From assembly GCA_903921365.1 (NCBI GenBank), contig CAIXPS010000101.1, positions 17,615-81,614 of the forward strand: a stretch of DNA of 64,000 bases. Reading direction: 5' to 3'. Positions 8,507-18,700 of the stretch are shown here, in pieces. The first letter of the stretch is position 1; each line of letters starts with the position of its first letter. Made by a program: the position numbers and the translations under genes. Origin of the DNA: an uncultured bacterium (GTDB taxonomy: Bacteria > Chloroflexota > Anaerolineae > J036 > Brachytrichaceae). Under the pieces are notes generated by a model. It was not told the DNA's origin and searched no databases. It was given only the letters and a program-made list of their open reading frames with translations.

Positions 8507-10561
8507 GTGAGAGTCTATGGGCTAAAGTTGTTTGGAAGAATGTGTGACGTAAGTATAGGAGCACATGGACCTAATCTGGCGAGAGCAGCGCTACAGCGCG
8601 CCAGACGTTCTGCGCCAATCTGCGGGTTTGTGCTAGCCGTAAACGTGCTTGCACTAATCGTGACCCTTGTTTTATCCCCCATTTTTGAAGCAAGCCCATT
8701 TCCCTTATTTGTCATCGCCGTAGCCCTATCGGTACAATATGGCGGTATGGCGGCCGGGGTATTCTCTGTCATCTTTGCGACCTTAACCACCGACTACTTC
8801 TTTTATGTCCCATATGGCGTCATTATTCTTGACTTCAATGATATTCCGCGCATAGGACTATTCGTACTAGCAGCAATAATCGTCTCAGCGCTGATCGCGG
8901 CGCGCAAACAAACCGAGGAACGACTCGCCAGGCTGTCCAGCGCTGTCGAGCAAACGGCAGACAACGTCATTATTACTGACCGTCGCGGAGTGGTCCAGTA
9001 CGTCAACCCGGCGTTTGAGGCGCTCACAGGATACAGCAAGAGCGAAGCCGTCGGTAAGACGCCTCGCATCCTGAAGTCAGGTGAACACAACCTGGAGTTT
9101 TATGCGCAACTGTGGACCGTGATTCTATCGGGTGGGGTTTTTCGGGACGAGATCGTCAATCGCAGGAAGGACGGCACATTTTACGTCGAAGAAAAAACTA
9201 TCACGCCAATCAAAGACAATGATGGCAATATCACCCATTTCGTCTCGACTGGGAAAGATATCACCGAGCGCGTGCATGCCTACATGACGCTTGAACGCCG
9301 GGTGGAGGAAAGGACGCTCGAAATCGTCCGGCTTTACCAGGAGTCCGAACTGCGCAGCCGCGAGTTGGAAGCATTGTACCTGGCAGATGAGCAATTACAC
9401 CGTCATTTGCAACTCGACCAGGTGCTGAAAGCGCTCGTGGATGTGGTCGTGGACATCCTGCACGCCGATAAGGCCAGGGTGCAGGTATTGGACGAGGTAC
9501 TCGGTGATCTGGTCGTCCACGCAGCGCGCGGCTACAGCCTGGGAACGATGGAGCGCATGTCTCGATACCGCTTGGACGCAGCGCTAATAAATGGAGCCTT
9601 CCGCGGCGATGAGCCCATCGTGATCGAGGATATGCGTTCCGCTCCGCCTCCCGCCAACCAGATCGCCGAGCAGGAGGGCATCCAGACCGCGGTATCCATG
9701 CCTATCACCATTAATGGCCGCTTCTTTGGCATCCTAGGCATGGATTACTGCCAGGCGCGCGCGTTCACCGCTGCTGATAAACGACTCTTCGTGGCGCTCG
9801 CTCAACGCGCAGCTGTTGCGATTGAGAACGCCCAACTGTATGGGCGGGCGGAACAGGCTGCCATCCTAGTAGAACGGCAGCGCCTGGCGCGCGAACTACA
9901 CGACTCAGTGACTCAGTCGGTATACGGATTGACGTTGCTGGCTGAAGGAGGGCGCAGAATGCTGTCCGCCGGCGATATCGAGCACGGGAAGCAGACACTC
10001 GAATGGCTAGGTGAGACGGCACAGCACGCCTTGAAAGAGATGCGCATGGTTGTGCACGAACTCAGACCCATGGCGCTGTCGCGGGAAGGACTGGTGGAAG
10101 CACTGCAACAGCGATTGGACGCCGTCGAGGCGCGCGCAGGCGTGCAGGCGCGCCTGATCGTGGATGGCTCCGTGGATCTGCCTGCATCTGTCGAAGAGCA
10201 TATCTACCGCTTCATACTGGAAGCGCTCAACAACGCTCTCAAGCACTCAGCCGCGACCTCAATCCTCGTGCGAATCCGATCTACAGATAAGGAGACCGAA
10301 CTGGAAGTAATCGATAGCGGTAAAGGGTTCAATCCCGACGCCGGCAGTTCCAAAGGCGGTATGGGACTGCTCAACATGAGGGAAAGGTCCAAACATATTG
10401 GCGCCGAAATGACGATAATATCTTCACTAGGACAAGGGACGACCATTCGAATATGCCTCCCGAAACCGGCGGAGAGCAAGTCACCTGGCGAACCATTCCG
10501 CCCTGGCGAACCATTCCGCCCTGGCGAAGCAATACATCCGTTTGCAGGTAAATATGGGTGA
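8507..10561 (+). CDS. Sensor histidine kinase (DUF4118-PAS-GAF-HisKA_3-HATPase)
   Basis: This 684-residue membrane sensor kinase has an N-terminal membrane block of several helices (about 35-130, resembling the DUF4118/KdpD transmembrane module). A PAS domain follows (about 140-255, DNVIITDRRGVVQYVNPAFEALTGYS), then a short coiled coil, a GAF domain (about 300-445), and a HisKA_3 dimerisation domain with the phospho-acceptor His in RELHDSVTQ (about 465). The ATPase domain (about 560-655) shows the N box EALNNALKHS, the G1 box DSGKGF and the G2 box GMGLLNMRERS. This is the NarX/DegS class, which pairs with NarL/FixJ regulators, and the next gene encodes one, overlapping by 8 bases. The start is uncertain: GTG at 8507, or ATG at 8540 preceded by GGAAG. 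The C-terminus carries a small in-frame tandem repeat. Confidence 0.92.
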   Translation: MRVYGLKLFGRMCDVSIGAHGPNLARAALQRARRSAPICGFVLAVNVLALIVTLVLSPIFEASPFPLFVIAVALSVQYGGMAAGVFSVIFATLTTDYFFYVPYGVIILDFNDIPRIGLFVLAAIIVSALIAARKQTEERLARLSSAVEQTADNVIITDRRGVVQYVNPAFEALTGYSKSEAVGKTPRILKSGEHNLEFYAQLWTVILSGGVFRDEIVNRRKDGTFYVEEKTITPIKDNDGNITHFVSTGKDITERVHAYMTLERRVEERTLEIVRLYQESELRSRELEALYLADEQLHRHLQLDQVLKALVDVVVDILHADKARVQVLDEVLGDLVVHAARGYSLGTMERMSRYRLDAALINGAFRGDEPIVIEDMRSAPPPANQIAEQEGIQTAVSMPITINGRFFGILGMDYCQARAFTAADKRLFVALAQRAAVAIENAQLYGRAEQAAILVERQRLARELHDSVTQSVYGLTLLAEGGRRMLSAGDIEHGKQTLEWLGETAQHALKEMRMVVHELRPMALSREGLVEALQQRLDAVEARAGVQARLIVDGSVDLPASVEEHIYRFILEALNNALKHSAATSILVRIRSTDKETELEVIDSGKGFNPDAGSSKGGMGLLNMRERSKHIGAEMTIISSLGQGTTIRICLPKPAESKSPGEPFRPGEPFRPGEAIHPFAGKYG
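10484..10530 (+). repeat. 18-bp tandem repeat in the kinase C-terminus
   Basis: The 18-base unit CCTGGCGAACCATTCCGC occurs twice perfectly (10484-10501, 10502-10519) followed by an 11-base partial third copy. In frame it adds PGEPFR units after the ATPase domain, where it should not disturb catalysis. It lies just before the overlapping start of the response regulator, so copy-number change would alter the kinase tail without shifting frame. Confidence 0.85.
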
Positions 10562-11219
10562 ACCGATTCGTGTTTTGATTGCCGACGACCATTCGATTGT
10601 TCGACTGGGGTTGCGCACCCTGCTCGCAACTGTCCCGGATATGCTAGTGGTTGGCGAAGCAGAGGATGGGGAGAGGGCAGTGGAATTATTTTTGACGCTG
10701 CAGCCGGACGTCATGCTGCTGGATCTGATGATGCCGAACAAAGACGGCATCACAGTCATCCGCGAGATCATGGCGCAGAATAGTCAGGCGCGCGCACTGG
10801 TGCTCACCAGCTTCGCAGGTGACAACCAGGTATTCCCGGCGATCAAGGCGGGCGCGCTGGGTTATCTGCTAAAGGATGCATCACCCCAGGATTTACTAAC
10901 TGCAATCCGGGCAGTCATGCGCGGCGAGCCCTTCATGCACCCGACGATTGCGCGCAAGCTGATGCTCGAACTCAACCGCCCATCTGACCTGCCGCCAACC
11001 CCTGAACCGCTCACAGAGCGCGAGCTTGAAGTATTGAGCCTGCTTGCGCAAGGTCTATCCAACCAGGAAGTCGCCATTACGCTGGCAATCAGCGAGAATA
11101 CAGCGCGCAATCATGTCGCCAGCATATTGAGCAAACTGCACCTTGCCAACCGCACACAGGCTGCCCTGTATGCGCTACGCAAAGGGCTGACCAAATCGAG
11201 CGCCGCTCAGACCGAGTAG
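10554..11219 (+). CDS. Response regulator, NarL/FixJ family, partner of the upstream kinase
   Basis: This 221-residue protein has a receiver domain with VLIADDHSIVRLG at the start, the phospho-Asp in DVMLLDLMMPNKDG and the Lys in YLLKDAS. A LuxR-type DNA-binding domain follows (LTERELEVLSLLAQGLSNQEVAITLAISENT). I chose ATG at 10554, which overlaps the end of the kinase gene by 8 bases (ATGGGTGA); a TTG 12 bases earlier is also in frame but less likely. The overlap implies translational coupling and a cognate pair. The glycosidase gene follows 21 bases later and may belong to the same transcript. Target genes are unknown; the two giant secreted-protein genes flanking this cluster are natural candidates. 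Confidence 0.92.
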   Translation: MGEPIRVLIADDHSIVRLGLRTLLATVPDMLVVGEAEDGERAVELFLTLQPDVMLLDLMMPNKDGITVIREIMAQNSQARALVLTSFAGDNQVFPAIKAGALGYLLKDASPQDLLTAIRAVMRGEPFMHPTIARKLMLELNRPSDLPPTPEPLTERELEVLSLLAQGLSNQEVAITLAISENTARNHVASILSKLHLANRTQAALYALRKGLTKSSAAQTE

Positions 11220-11240
11220 GCCGGCGCAAGGAAAATCACC

Positions 11241-12599
11241 ATGCCCCTACCCCACGCACAATTAGAAATCGACTTCAGTGTTGCATCCGGCGTCATTCGC
11301 CCCCTGCACGGTGTCAACCTTGGGCCGCTGATGATGAACGGCTGGCTTGATGTTTCCGCCATTTATAAGGAGCTGGCTTTCCCGCTCACCCGTCTGCACG
11401 ACTGCCCCTATGCGGTTCCGGAGACCGTGGATGTGCACAGTATCTTCCCGATCTTCGACGCCGACCCGCAGGACCCGAAGAACTATCGCTTCGCCATGAC
11501 TGACGATTACATCCAGTCCATCCTCGATACCGGCTCACAAATCGTCTATCGCCTTGGCGAAACCATCGAACACTACACGCGCCGCCGCTACCATGTCCAC
11601 CCACCCGCCGATTTCGCCAAGTGGGCTGCCATCTGCGTGAACATCATCCGCCACTACAACCAGGGCTGGAACAATGGCTTCCACCACAACATCCGGTACT
11701 GGGAGATATGGAATGAGCCGATGGTGCAACCGCAGTGCTGGACCGGCACGATGCAGCAATATTACGATCTGTACGAAGTCGCAGCCAAGGCGATCAAGGC
11801 GTTCGATCCGACGTTGATGGTAGGCGGCCCAACCGAGTGCAGCGGCGTGCCAGAACGGGCATTCCTGGAACATTGCCGAAAGAGCGGCGCCCCCCTCGAC
11901 TTCTACTCGTGGCACGTGTACGCGCGCGACCCGATCCAGATTGTCGAACTGGCCAGACAGCACCGCGATGCATTGAACACCGCCGGGTATACCCAGACCG
12001 AGTCGCACTTGAACGAGTGGAACCTGCTGCCGACAGAAGGCTGGCAGTTCAACTCACCGGAGAAGAACCCGGATTGCATCCGCCGCGCGTGCGAGGAAAT
12101 TGGCGGAATCACTGGCGCCGCCTTCGACGCAGCAACGCTCATCACTATGCAGGATCTGCCGATCGATGTCGCCAACTTCTACTGGATGCGCGACAGCTTC
12201 TGGGGCATCCTCGACCAGTACGGCGCAAAACGCAAGAACTATTATGCGTTCAAGGCGTTCCGCGCCATGCTCGACACGGCGCAACGCGTGAAGACAACAC
12301 CCAACGACGCCGCCACTGGCTACGCGTTGCTTGCAGGGCTGGGCCAGGGCGCGAGTGCAGGTGTCCTTCTCGCGAACTTCCGCGCGCGCGAAGCCAACTT
12401 CACGCTGACTTGCAAGGGTTGGCCATGGCAAGGGGGCGCGGTCTGCCGGCAGTATCTGCTGGACTATGACCGCAACTTGACCCTGGTTGACGAACATCAT
12501 CTGGAGGACTGCTTTGAGTCCCCTTGGGAAGGCAACGCCACGCTAAACCTGTGCATGCCCGCACCCGCTTTCTGCTATATGACATTGACGCCGACTTAA
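11241..12599 (+). CDS. Glycoside hydrolase, GH39-like (beta-xylosidase type)
   Basis: This 452-residue TIM-barrel glycosidase is likely a retaining enzyme. The acid/base Glu is probably that in YWEIWNEPM (about residue 158). The nucleophile is probably the Glu in SHLNEWNLLP (about 256), the spacing and motifs seen in clan GH-A families, closest by eye to GH39 xylosidases. Typical features are the SWHVYARDP segment between them and a small beta-domain at the C-terminus (GYALLAGLGQGASAGVLLANFR). There is no signal peptide, so it is probably cytoplasmic. It follows the response regulator by 21 bases and is followed by a strong hairpin. The substrate is not certain: xylo-oligosaccharide or another beta-glycoside. 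Family assignment is moderately sure, catalytic class well supported. Confidence 0.8.
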   Translation: MPLPHAQLEIDFSVASGVIRPLHGVNLGPLMMNGWLDVSAIYKELAFPLTRLHDCPYAVPETVDVHSIFPIFDADPQDPKNYRFAMTDDYIQSILDTGSQIVYRLGETIEHYTRRRYHVHPPADFAKWAAICVNIIRHYNQGWNNGFHHNIRYWEIWNEPMVQPQCWTGTMQQYYDLYEVAAKAIKAFDPTLMVGGPTECSGVPERAFLEHCRKSGAPLDFYSWHVYARDPIQIVELARQHRDALNTAGYTQTESHLNEWNLLPTEGWQFNSPEKNPDCIRRACEEIGGITGAAFDAATLITMQDLPIDVANFYWMRDSFWGILDQYGAKRKNYYAFKAFRAMLDTAQRVKTTPNDAATGYALLAGLGQGASAGVLLANFRAREANFTLTCKGWPWQGGAVCRQYLLDYDRNLTLVDEHHLEDCFESPWEGNATLNLCMPAPAFCYMTLTPT

Positions 12600-12639
12600 A
12601 GGCTGATTTCGTCGGCGCACATACAACATAACTCGATAT

Positions 12640-12666
12640 GACTGGCGCACATACAGTGCGCCAGTC
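12640..12666 (+). terminator. Hairpin after the glycosidase gene
   Basis: GACTGGCGCAC at 12640-12650 pairs perfectly with GTGCGCCAGTC at 12656-12666 around a 5-base loop (ATACA). There is no proper T-run after it, so it may slow polymerase or protect the 3' end rather than act as a classical intrinsic terminator. A partial copy of its left arm (GGCGCACATACA) also lies at 12614-12625. Confidence 0.55.
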
Positions 12667-12680
12667 ATTGATGCGCCTTT

Positions 12681-12691
12681 GTCCTACAGAC
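12681..12691 (+). promoter_or_regulatory. GTCCTACAGAC box upstream of the giant Ig-like protein gene
   Basis: This 11-mer lies 90 bases before the ATG of the 2059-residue secreted protein. It is identical to the minus-strand box at 7455-7465 ahead of the 2410-residue secreted protein. Chance of an exact 11-mer in both promoters is low but not negligible; a shared regulator is an inference. Confidence 0.4.
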
Positions 12692-12780
12692 AATCCCGCT
12701 ATTCCTACGCTAGAATTTCCTTTTCTGTTACCGCCGCCTGTCCTTGTTACATAATGTGTTGTTTTATTAAAGGAATTTTC

Positions 12781-15700
12781 ATGCGTATTATTGGCTTTTC
12801 TCATGTCATTAGGCGCTCTCGACGTTTTGTTAAGGTTATTTGGGTAACCGCATTACTTCTCGCCGCGAACCCCCTGGGCGCCACTGCAGCCCCCGTCGCT
12901 AGTTTACCCGCACAGGTTGGAACCGTCACATGGACAGGGGCCGGCGACGGAATCCGTTGGAGCAACCGCGCAAACTGGGACGCGGGGCGATTGCCTGGGC
13001 CAAATGATGTTGTGCGATTAGGGCCGGCGCCCGCGGGCGCCGTGATCGACGGGACATTCGTTGGCGTGATCGCGGGGCTGAAAATAGACGCGGGCTTCCA
13101 AGGCACGCTGCGGCTAAAGCAGCCGCTTCGCATCACCGGCGACCTTGACATGCAGGGGGGGGTGCTGGATGGCGGGTTTGCATCCCTATGGGTCAACGGC
13201 GCAGTGCGCGTCAACGGCGGCATGCTGATTACACCCCGCGCAGTAATGCACGTCAATTCGCTGGATATTCAGGCGCCGGGCGTCGTGCAGATGGGCTCAC
13301 GCGGCAAACTCAACCTTGCGGGCAACGGAACGCCCTTAAGCGGCAACGGTCTGCTCGATGTCACAACGAATCGTCCCAACAGCGTGGAATTCACGGGTAA
13401 GACAACGAGCAGCCTTGATCTGGCAGGGCCGGTCAGCGCGCTCCAGTCAATCCACATCAGCGCTAGCGCAATGCAGCGGTTAGCCGCCGGCCGCGCAATT
13501 TCCGCGCCGCGCGCGCCAAACGCGCCCCTATTTGCCGAATACGGTAGCAGTCTCACGCTGAATGGGGGTGAGGACAACCTGTCTGCGGCTGTGATCGACG
13601 CGGCCAATGGCTACGCCTATTTCGGCACGTTTACATCCAGCGGCATCATCATAAAGGTGGACCTTGCCACATTCCAGCGGGTCGGCGCGCTGACGTTGGA
13701 TCCGGGAGAGGATATTCTCACCTCGGCCGTGCTCGACGACGTGGATGGTTTTGCATACTTTGGCACCGCGACAGCGCCCGGCATCGTGGTGAAGATCGAC
13801 CTTTCCACCTTCACGCGCGCCAGCGCTGTGACGCTGGATGTCAATTTAAATCAGTACCCGCTCACATCAGCCGTAATCGACACTGGCAATGGATTCGCCT
13901 ACTTCGGCACGTCCAACACCTCGCCAGCAAACATCATCAGAATCGCCCTCAACGGCGCCAATTTACCCACCTATGATGGCATGCTCACACTCAACCCGGG
14001 CGAGGAAAATCTCCTGTCGGCTGTGATTGATACAGCCAACGGGCAAGCCTACTTCGGCACACTGGATACGAGCGCCGCGAACACAGCCAGCGTTATCCAG
14101 GTCGATCTCGCCAACTTCAACCGCGCCGGCGCGCTGGCGCTGAACCAGGATGAAAATGGGCTCGGATCAGCCGTCATAGATACAGCCAATAATGCTGCCT
14201 ACTTTGCGACGTCGACCTCGCCTATCAACATTGTCAAGGTCCAACTATCTCCACTCAGCCGGGTTGGCGCGATTCAACCGTTCAGCACAGACTACAACCT
14301 GGTATACGCCGGGGTGATCGACGCCAGCAAAGGCTATGCTTACTTCGGCGCACAGGGAGCGCCCAGCGTAATCGCCAAGGTGCGCATCTCACCCGGCTTC
14401 ACCACCGTCCAAACTATCACACTCCCGTCGGGCGAAGACTTTATCGCATCTGCCGTGCTCGATCCAAACCAGCACTACGCCTATTTTGGAACCACTAACA
14501 GTCCAGGCGTTATTGTGCGCGTGGCGCTGTTAAATGCCCAGACGACGCTGACATCCACGGTTAACCCATCAGTGTATGGCCAATCAGTCACCTTTACGGC
14601 AACAGTCATCCCAATCGGGACGCCGGGCACGCCAACCGGCGTCGTTACATTCAGTGTCGACAGCGGGCCGAACGTCACACGGACGCTCACAAGCGGGATA
14701 GCGGCCTACACACCGGCATCGCTGACCGTGGGAACGCATTTCATCACCGCCACTTATGGCGGCACGGCGGTTTTCGACATCGCAGGTGGAACGCTGACGC
14801 AGATCGTGAGCCAGGCAAGCACGACAACAACCCTCAGTTCATCAGTTAATCCTTCGAGTTATGGTCAGGGACTGACATTCACGGCAACCGTAACATCCGT
14901 TGCCCCAGGCAGCGGGACGCCGACCGGCCCGCTCACGTTTATCATCGACGGGACGCCTATAGTAACGCCCACGTTGAACGCCGGCGGTGTGGCAACATAC
15001 ACCACGTCAACCTTGGCGGCAGGCGCACACACTGTCAATGCCCTGTATGGCGGCAGCACGAGCTACATCTCGAGCACCGGGTCGCTGACGACAAGCCAGA
15101 CGGTAAACAAGGCAGGCACGCTAGAGACCATCACTTCTTCGTCTAATCCCGCGGTGTTCGGGCAAACGGTGACATTCACGACAATCGTGTCGGTCGTCGC
15201 GCCAGCCGCAGGCACGCCGACGGGGGTTGTGACTATTACAATTGACGGCAACGTCATTGCCACACCCACATTAGGCAGCAACCGGGTGGCGACCTTCACA
15301 ACCTCGTCTCTGATCGTCGGGACGCACACCGTATCGGTCACCTTCAGCGGCGACGCGAACTACAGCGGCGGCTCTGCTGCGATCGCCAATGGTCAGGTGA
15401 TCAACAAGGCCAACTCGACAGTCAGTGTCGCCTCTTCGGCAAACCCATCGTACTTCGGACAGCCAGTCACCTTCACGGCAGCCGTAACGCCCGTTTCACC
15501 CGGGGGAGGCGCCGTCGCGCCGTCCGGCACGGTGAACTTCACCGTCGACGGAATCGTGGCCGGCTCAGGCACACTCAGCGGCGGCGTGGCGACCATGACG
15601 CTGAACGCCACAACCATGGCCGTGGGCGCGCACACAATATCAGCGATCTATTCCGGCGACGCCAGTTTTAACGGCAGCGCGGGTAACCTTGCGGCGAGTC

Positions 15701-18700
15701 AACGTGTCAGTAAGACGAACACGACAGCTGGCATCGTTTCCTCGGCCAATCCTTCGATATTCGGCCAGGCGATAACATTTACCGTCACCATCACGCCAGT
15801 CGCGCCAGGCGCCGGCGCCCCGAGCGGCGTTGTGACTTTCACCATAGACAATGCCGTCGTCGGAACAAGCGGTGTGAGCGGAGGTGTGGCAACCTACGTC
15901 ACCCAGACGCTTGTGGTCGGCACGCATGCGGTCACCGCGACCTATGGCGGTGATGCGAACTTCAACATTGGCACGGCAACGCTGGCGTCAGGGCAGATAG
16001 TGAATAAGGCCAATACCTCGACAACTATCGCGTCATCGGTAAACGCATCGGTGTACGGTCAGTCGGTGACCTTCACCGCGACAGTTGCGGTGCTGGCGCC
16101 AAGCGGCACGGTGCTATCCGGCAGCGTGAACTTCATGGTTGATGGCGTCATTGTGTTAACCCCCACCCTCAGCGGCGGGGTCGCTTTGTTTACCACCTCG
16201 GCATTGCCCGCCGGGACACATGCTATCTCGGCGACCTACGCCGGCACGACCTCAATCAACGGCAGCACCGCAACACTCTCACCCGATCAGACGGTGAACA
16301 ACGCGAGCACGGCCACAAGCGTCGGTTCCAGCGCCAACCCATCGGTGTACGGTCAGGTGATCACGTTTACGGCGGTGGTGTCACTCGTAGCGCCAAGCAC
16401 TGGGACGCCGCAGGGTGTGATGAACTTCATCATTGACAGCAACCTCGTAAGCGCGCCCACGATCAGTGGAGGGGTGGCACAGTACGTAACCACAACACTG
16501 AGCGCCGGAACGCATACAGTGTCGGCAGTGTATGGCGGAAACCTGAACGTCTTCGGCAGCATAGGAAATCTGGCAGGCGACCAGATCGTCAACAAAGCCA
16601 ACACGACTGTAACCGTGACCTCTACAGTGAATCCATCCGTGTACGGGCAAGCGGTGACGTTCACGACTACCGTCAAGTCGGTTGCGCCAAGCGTTGCAAC
16701 GCCAACAGGTCCGATCACTGTCAGCATTGACGGCGCCTCACCCGTCGCATTGACGTTAAGCAACGGTGTGGCCGCCTATACCACATCCACCCTCACGATC
16801 GGGGCGCATCGCATTGTGGCAACCTACGATGGCGCAGCGAACTTCAACGGTAGCACAGCCTCGTTAGCGCTGAGCCAGACGGTGGCTTTTGCGAGCACGA
16901 CGACGAGTGTTGCCTCATCGCTGACCCCCGCGGTCTTCGGTGATGAAGTGGCATTTACAGCCACCGTCACTGCGGTATTGCCGGGCGCAGGAACCCCCAC
17001 CGGTGTCGTGACCTTTACAATCGATGGCGCCCTCTCCACAATCGCAACGCTTAGCAACGGCGCCGCATCAATGGCAACCAGTGTTCTGACAAAGGGGCTG
17101 CACACGGTTGTGGTCGCTTATGGCGGCGATGGACAGTTTAAGACCAGCACGGGAAGCTTGACGCCGAATCAACAGGTCGTCGGAGCGAGCACGACAACCA
17201 GCGTCGACGCGTCCGCAAACACGACGGTGTATGGGCAGGCGGCGGCATTTACTGCCACGGTATCCTCCGTTGCTGGAACGCCAACCGGCATCGTGAGCTT
17301 TACCGTCGATGGCGTCGCCGGCAGCACGCTTGCGCCGCTCAACGGCAACATCGCCGCGTTCTCGACAACGCTGATCCCTGGCGGGACACACACGGTAACA
17401 GCGCTATATCTTGGCACTGCGGACTACGGTCCAAGCACGGGGTCAATCACGCACACCGTCAGCAAAACCGATACCACGACTAGCGTAGACACCTCAGCCA
17501 ACCCGACGCTGTTTGGTGAAGTCGTCACTTTCACGGCGGTAGTAACCCCGGTCGCGCCTGGTAGCGGCACAGTTGGCGGCACAGTGAACTTCATCATCGA
17601 TGGCAGCCTGGCGGGCAGCGGCGACCTCAGCGGCGGCGTAGCGACGTTTACCAGCACATCACTCACGATTGGAACCCACACAATAACGGCAACCTATGCC
17701 GGCGACAATAACTTCAACGGCAGCAGCGGTTCGCTTGCGCCGGATCAGGGGATCAACCCCGCCGACAGTGCGACGACCGTCGACTCCTCAGCAAACCCAT
17801 CAATTTACGGGCAAAGCGTGACGTTCACCGCCACGGTGTCCGCAGTGGCGCCGAGTATTGGCACGCCGACTGGACTGATCACATTCTCGGTCGATGGCAT
17901 CCCCGTCAGCAGCCCCTATCTGGGCGATGGCATCGCGACATACGTCATATCGATCCTCCCGGTCGGAACGCATACGATCGAGGTAATCTATGAGGGCGAT
18001 CCAGGATTCTCACCCAGTGGCGGATCACTGACAGTCAGCCAGACTGTCAACGTCGCGGGCACAACGACGAGCATCGCCTCCCTAAAGAACCCGTCCATCA
18101 TAGGTGAATCAGCACACTTTACGGTGACCGTCGCTGCACCGGCGCCTTCAAGCGGCACACCCAGCGGAATGGTTACCATCACACTCGACAACGGCGTAGT
18201 CGCCACGCCAGTGCTATTCAATGGTGAGGCGACGTTTACTGCGCCGTCGCTCACGGTCGGCCAGCATATAGTGACGGCATCGTACAGCGGCGACGGAAGC
18301 TATGATGTCAGTTCAGGCGTGCTCACGCAGACCGTGAACCGGCCTGCGGCGACGATCACCATAACTTCATCGCAGAACCCGTCGGTATACGGTCAGACGG
18401 TGACGTTTACGGCTATAGTGACCTCTGCGGCTGGAACGCCGACTGGCGCGGTCACCATCACCGTCGATGGAACCCCGCTGACGACCCAATCGGTGGACGC
18501 CGGCGGTCGTATCACGGTTGCAACCTCTGCGCTGCCCACGGGGAACCACACGGTTACCGCGCAATATAGCGGCAATGCAAACTTCAACACAGGCGTCACA
18601 ACGCTCGCTCCGAGTCAGGTTGTAAACAAGGCAAGCACAACGACAGCCATGGCCTTGTCGGCAAACCCGGTCATGGCAACGCATGCTGTGACGTTCACCG

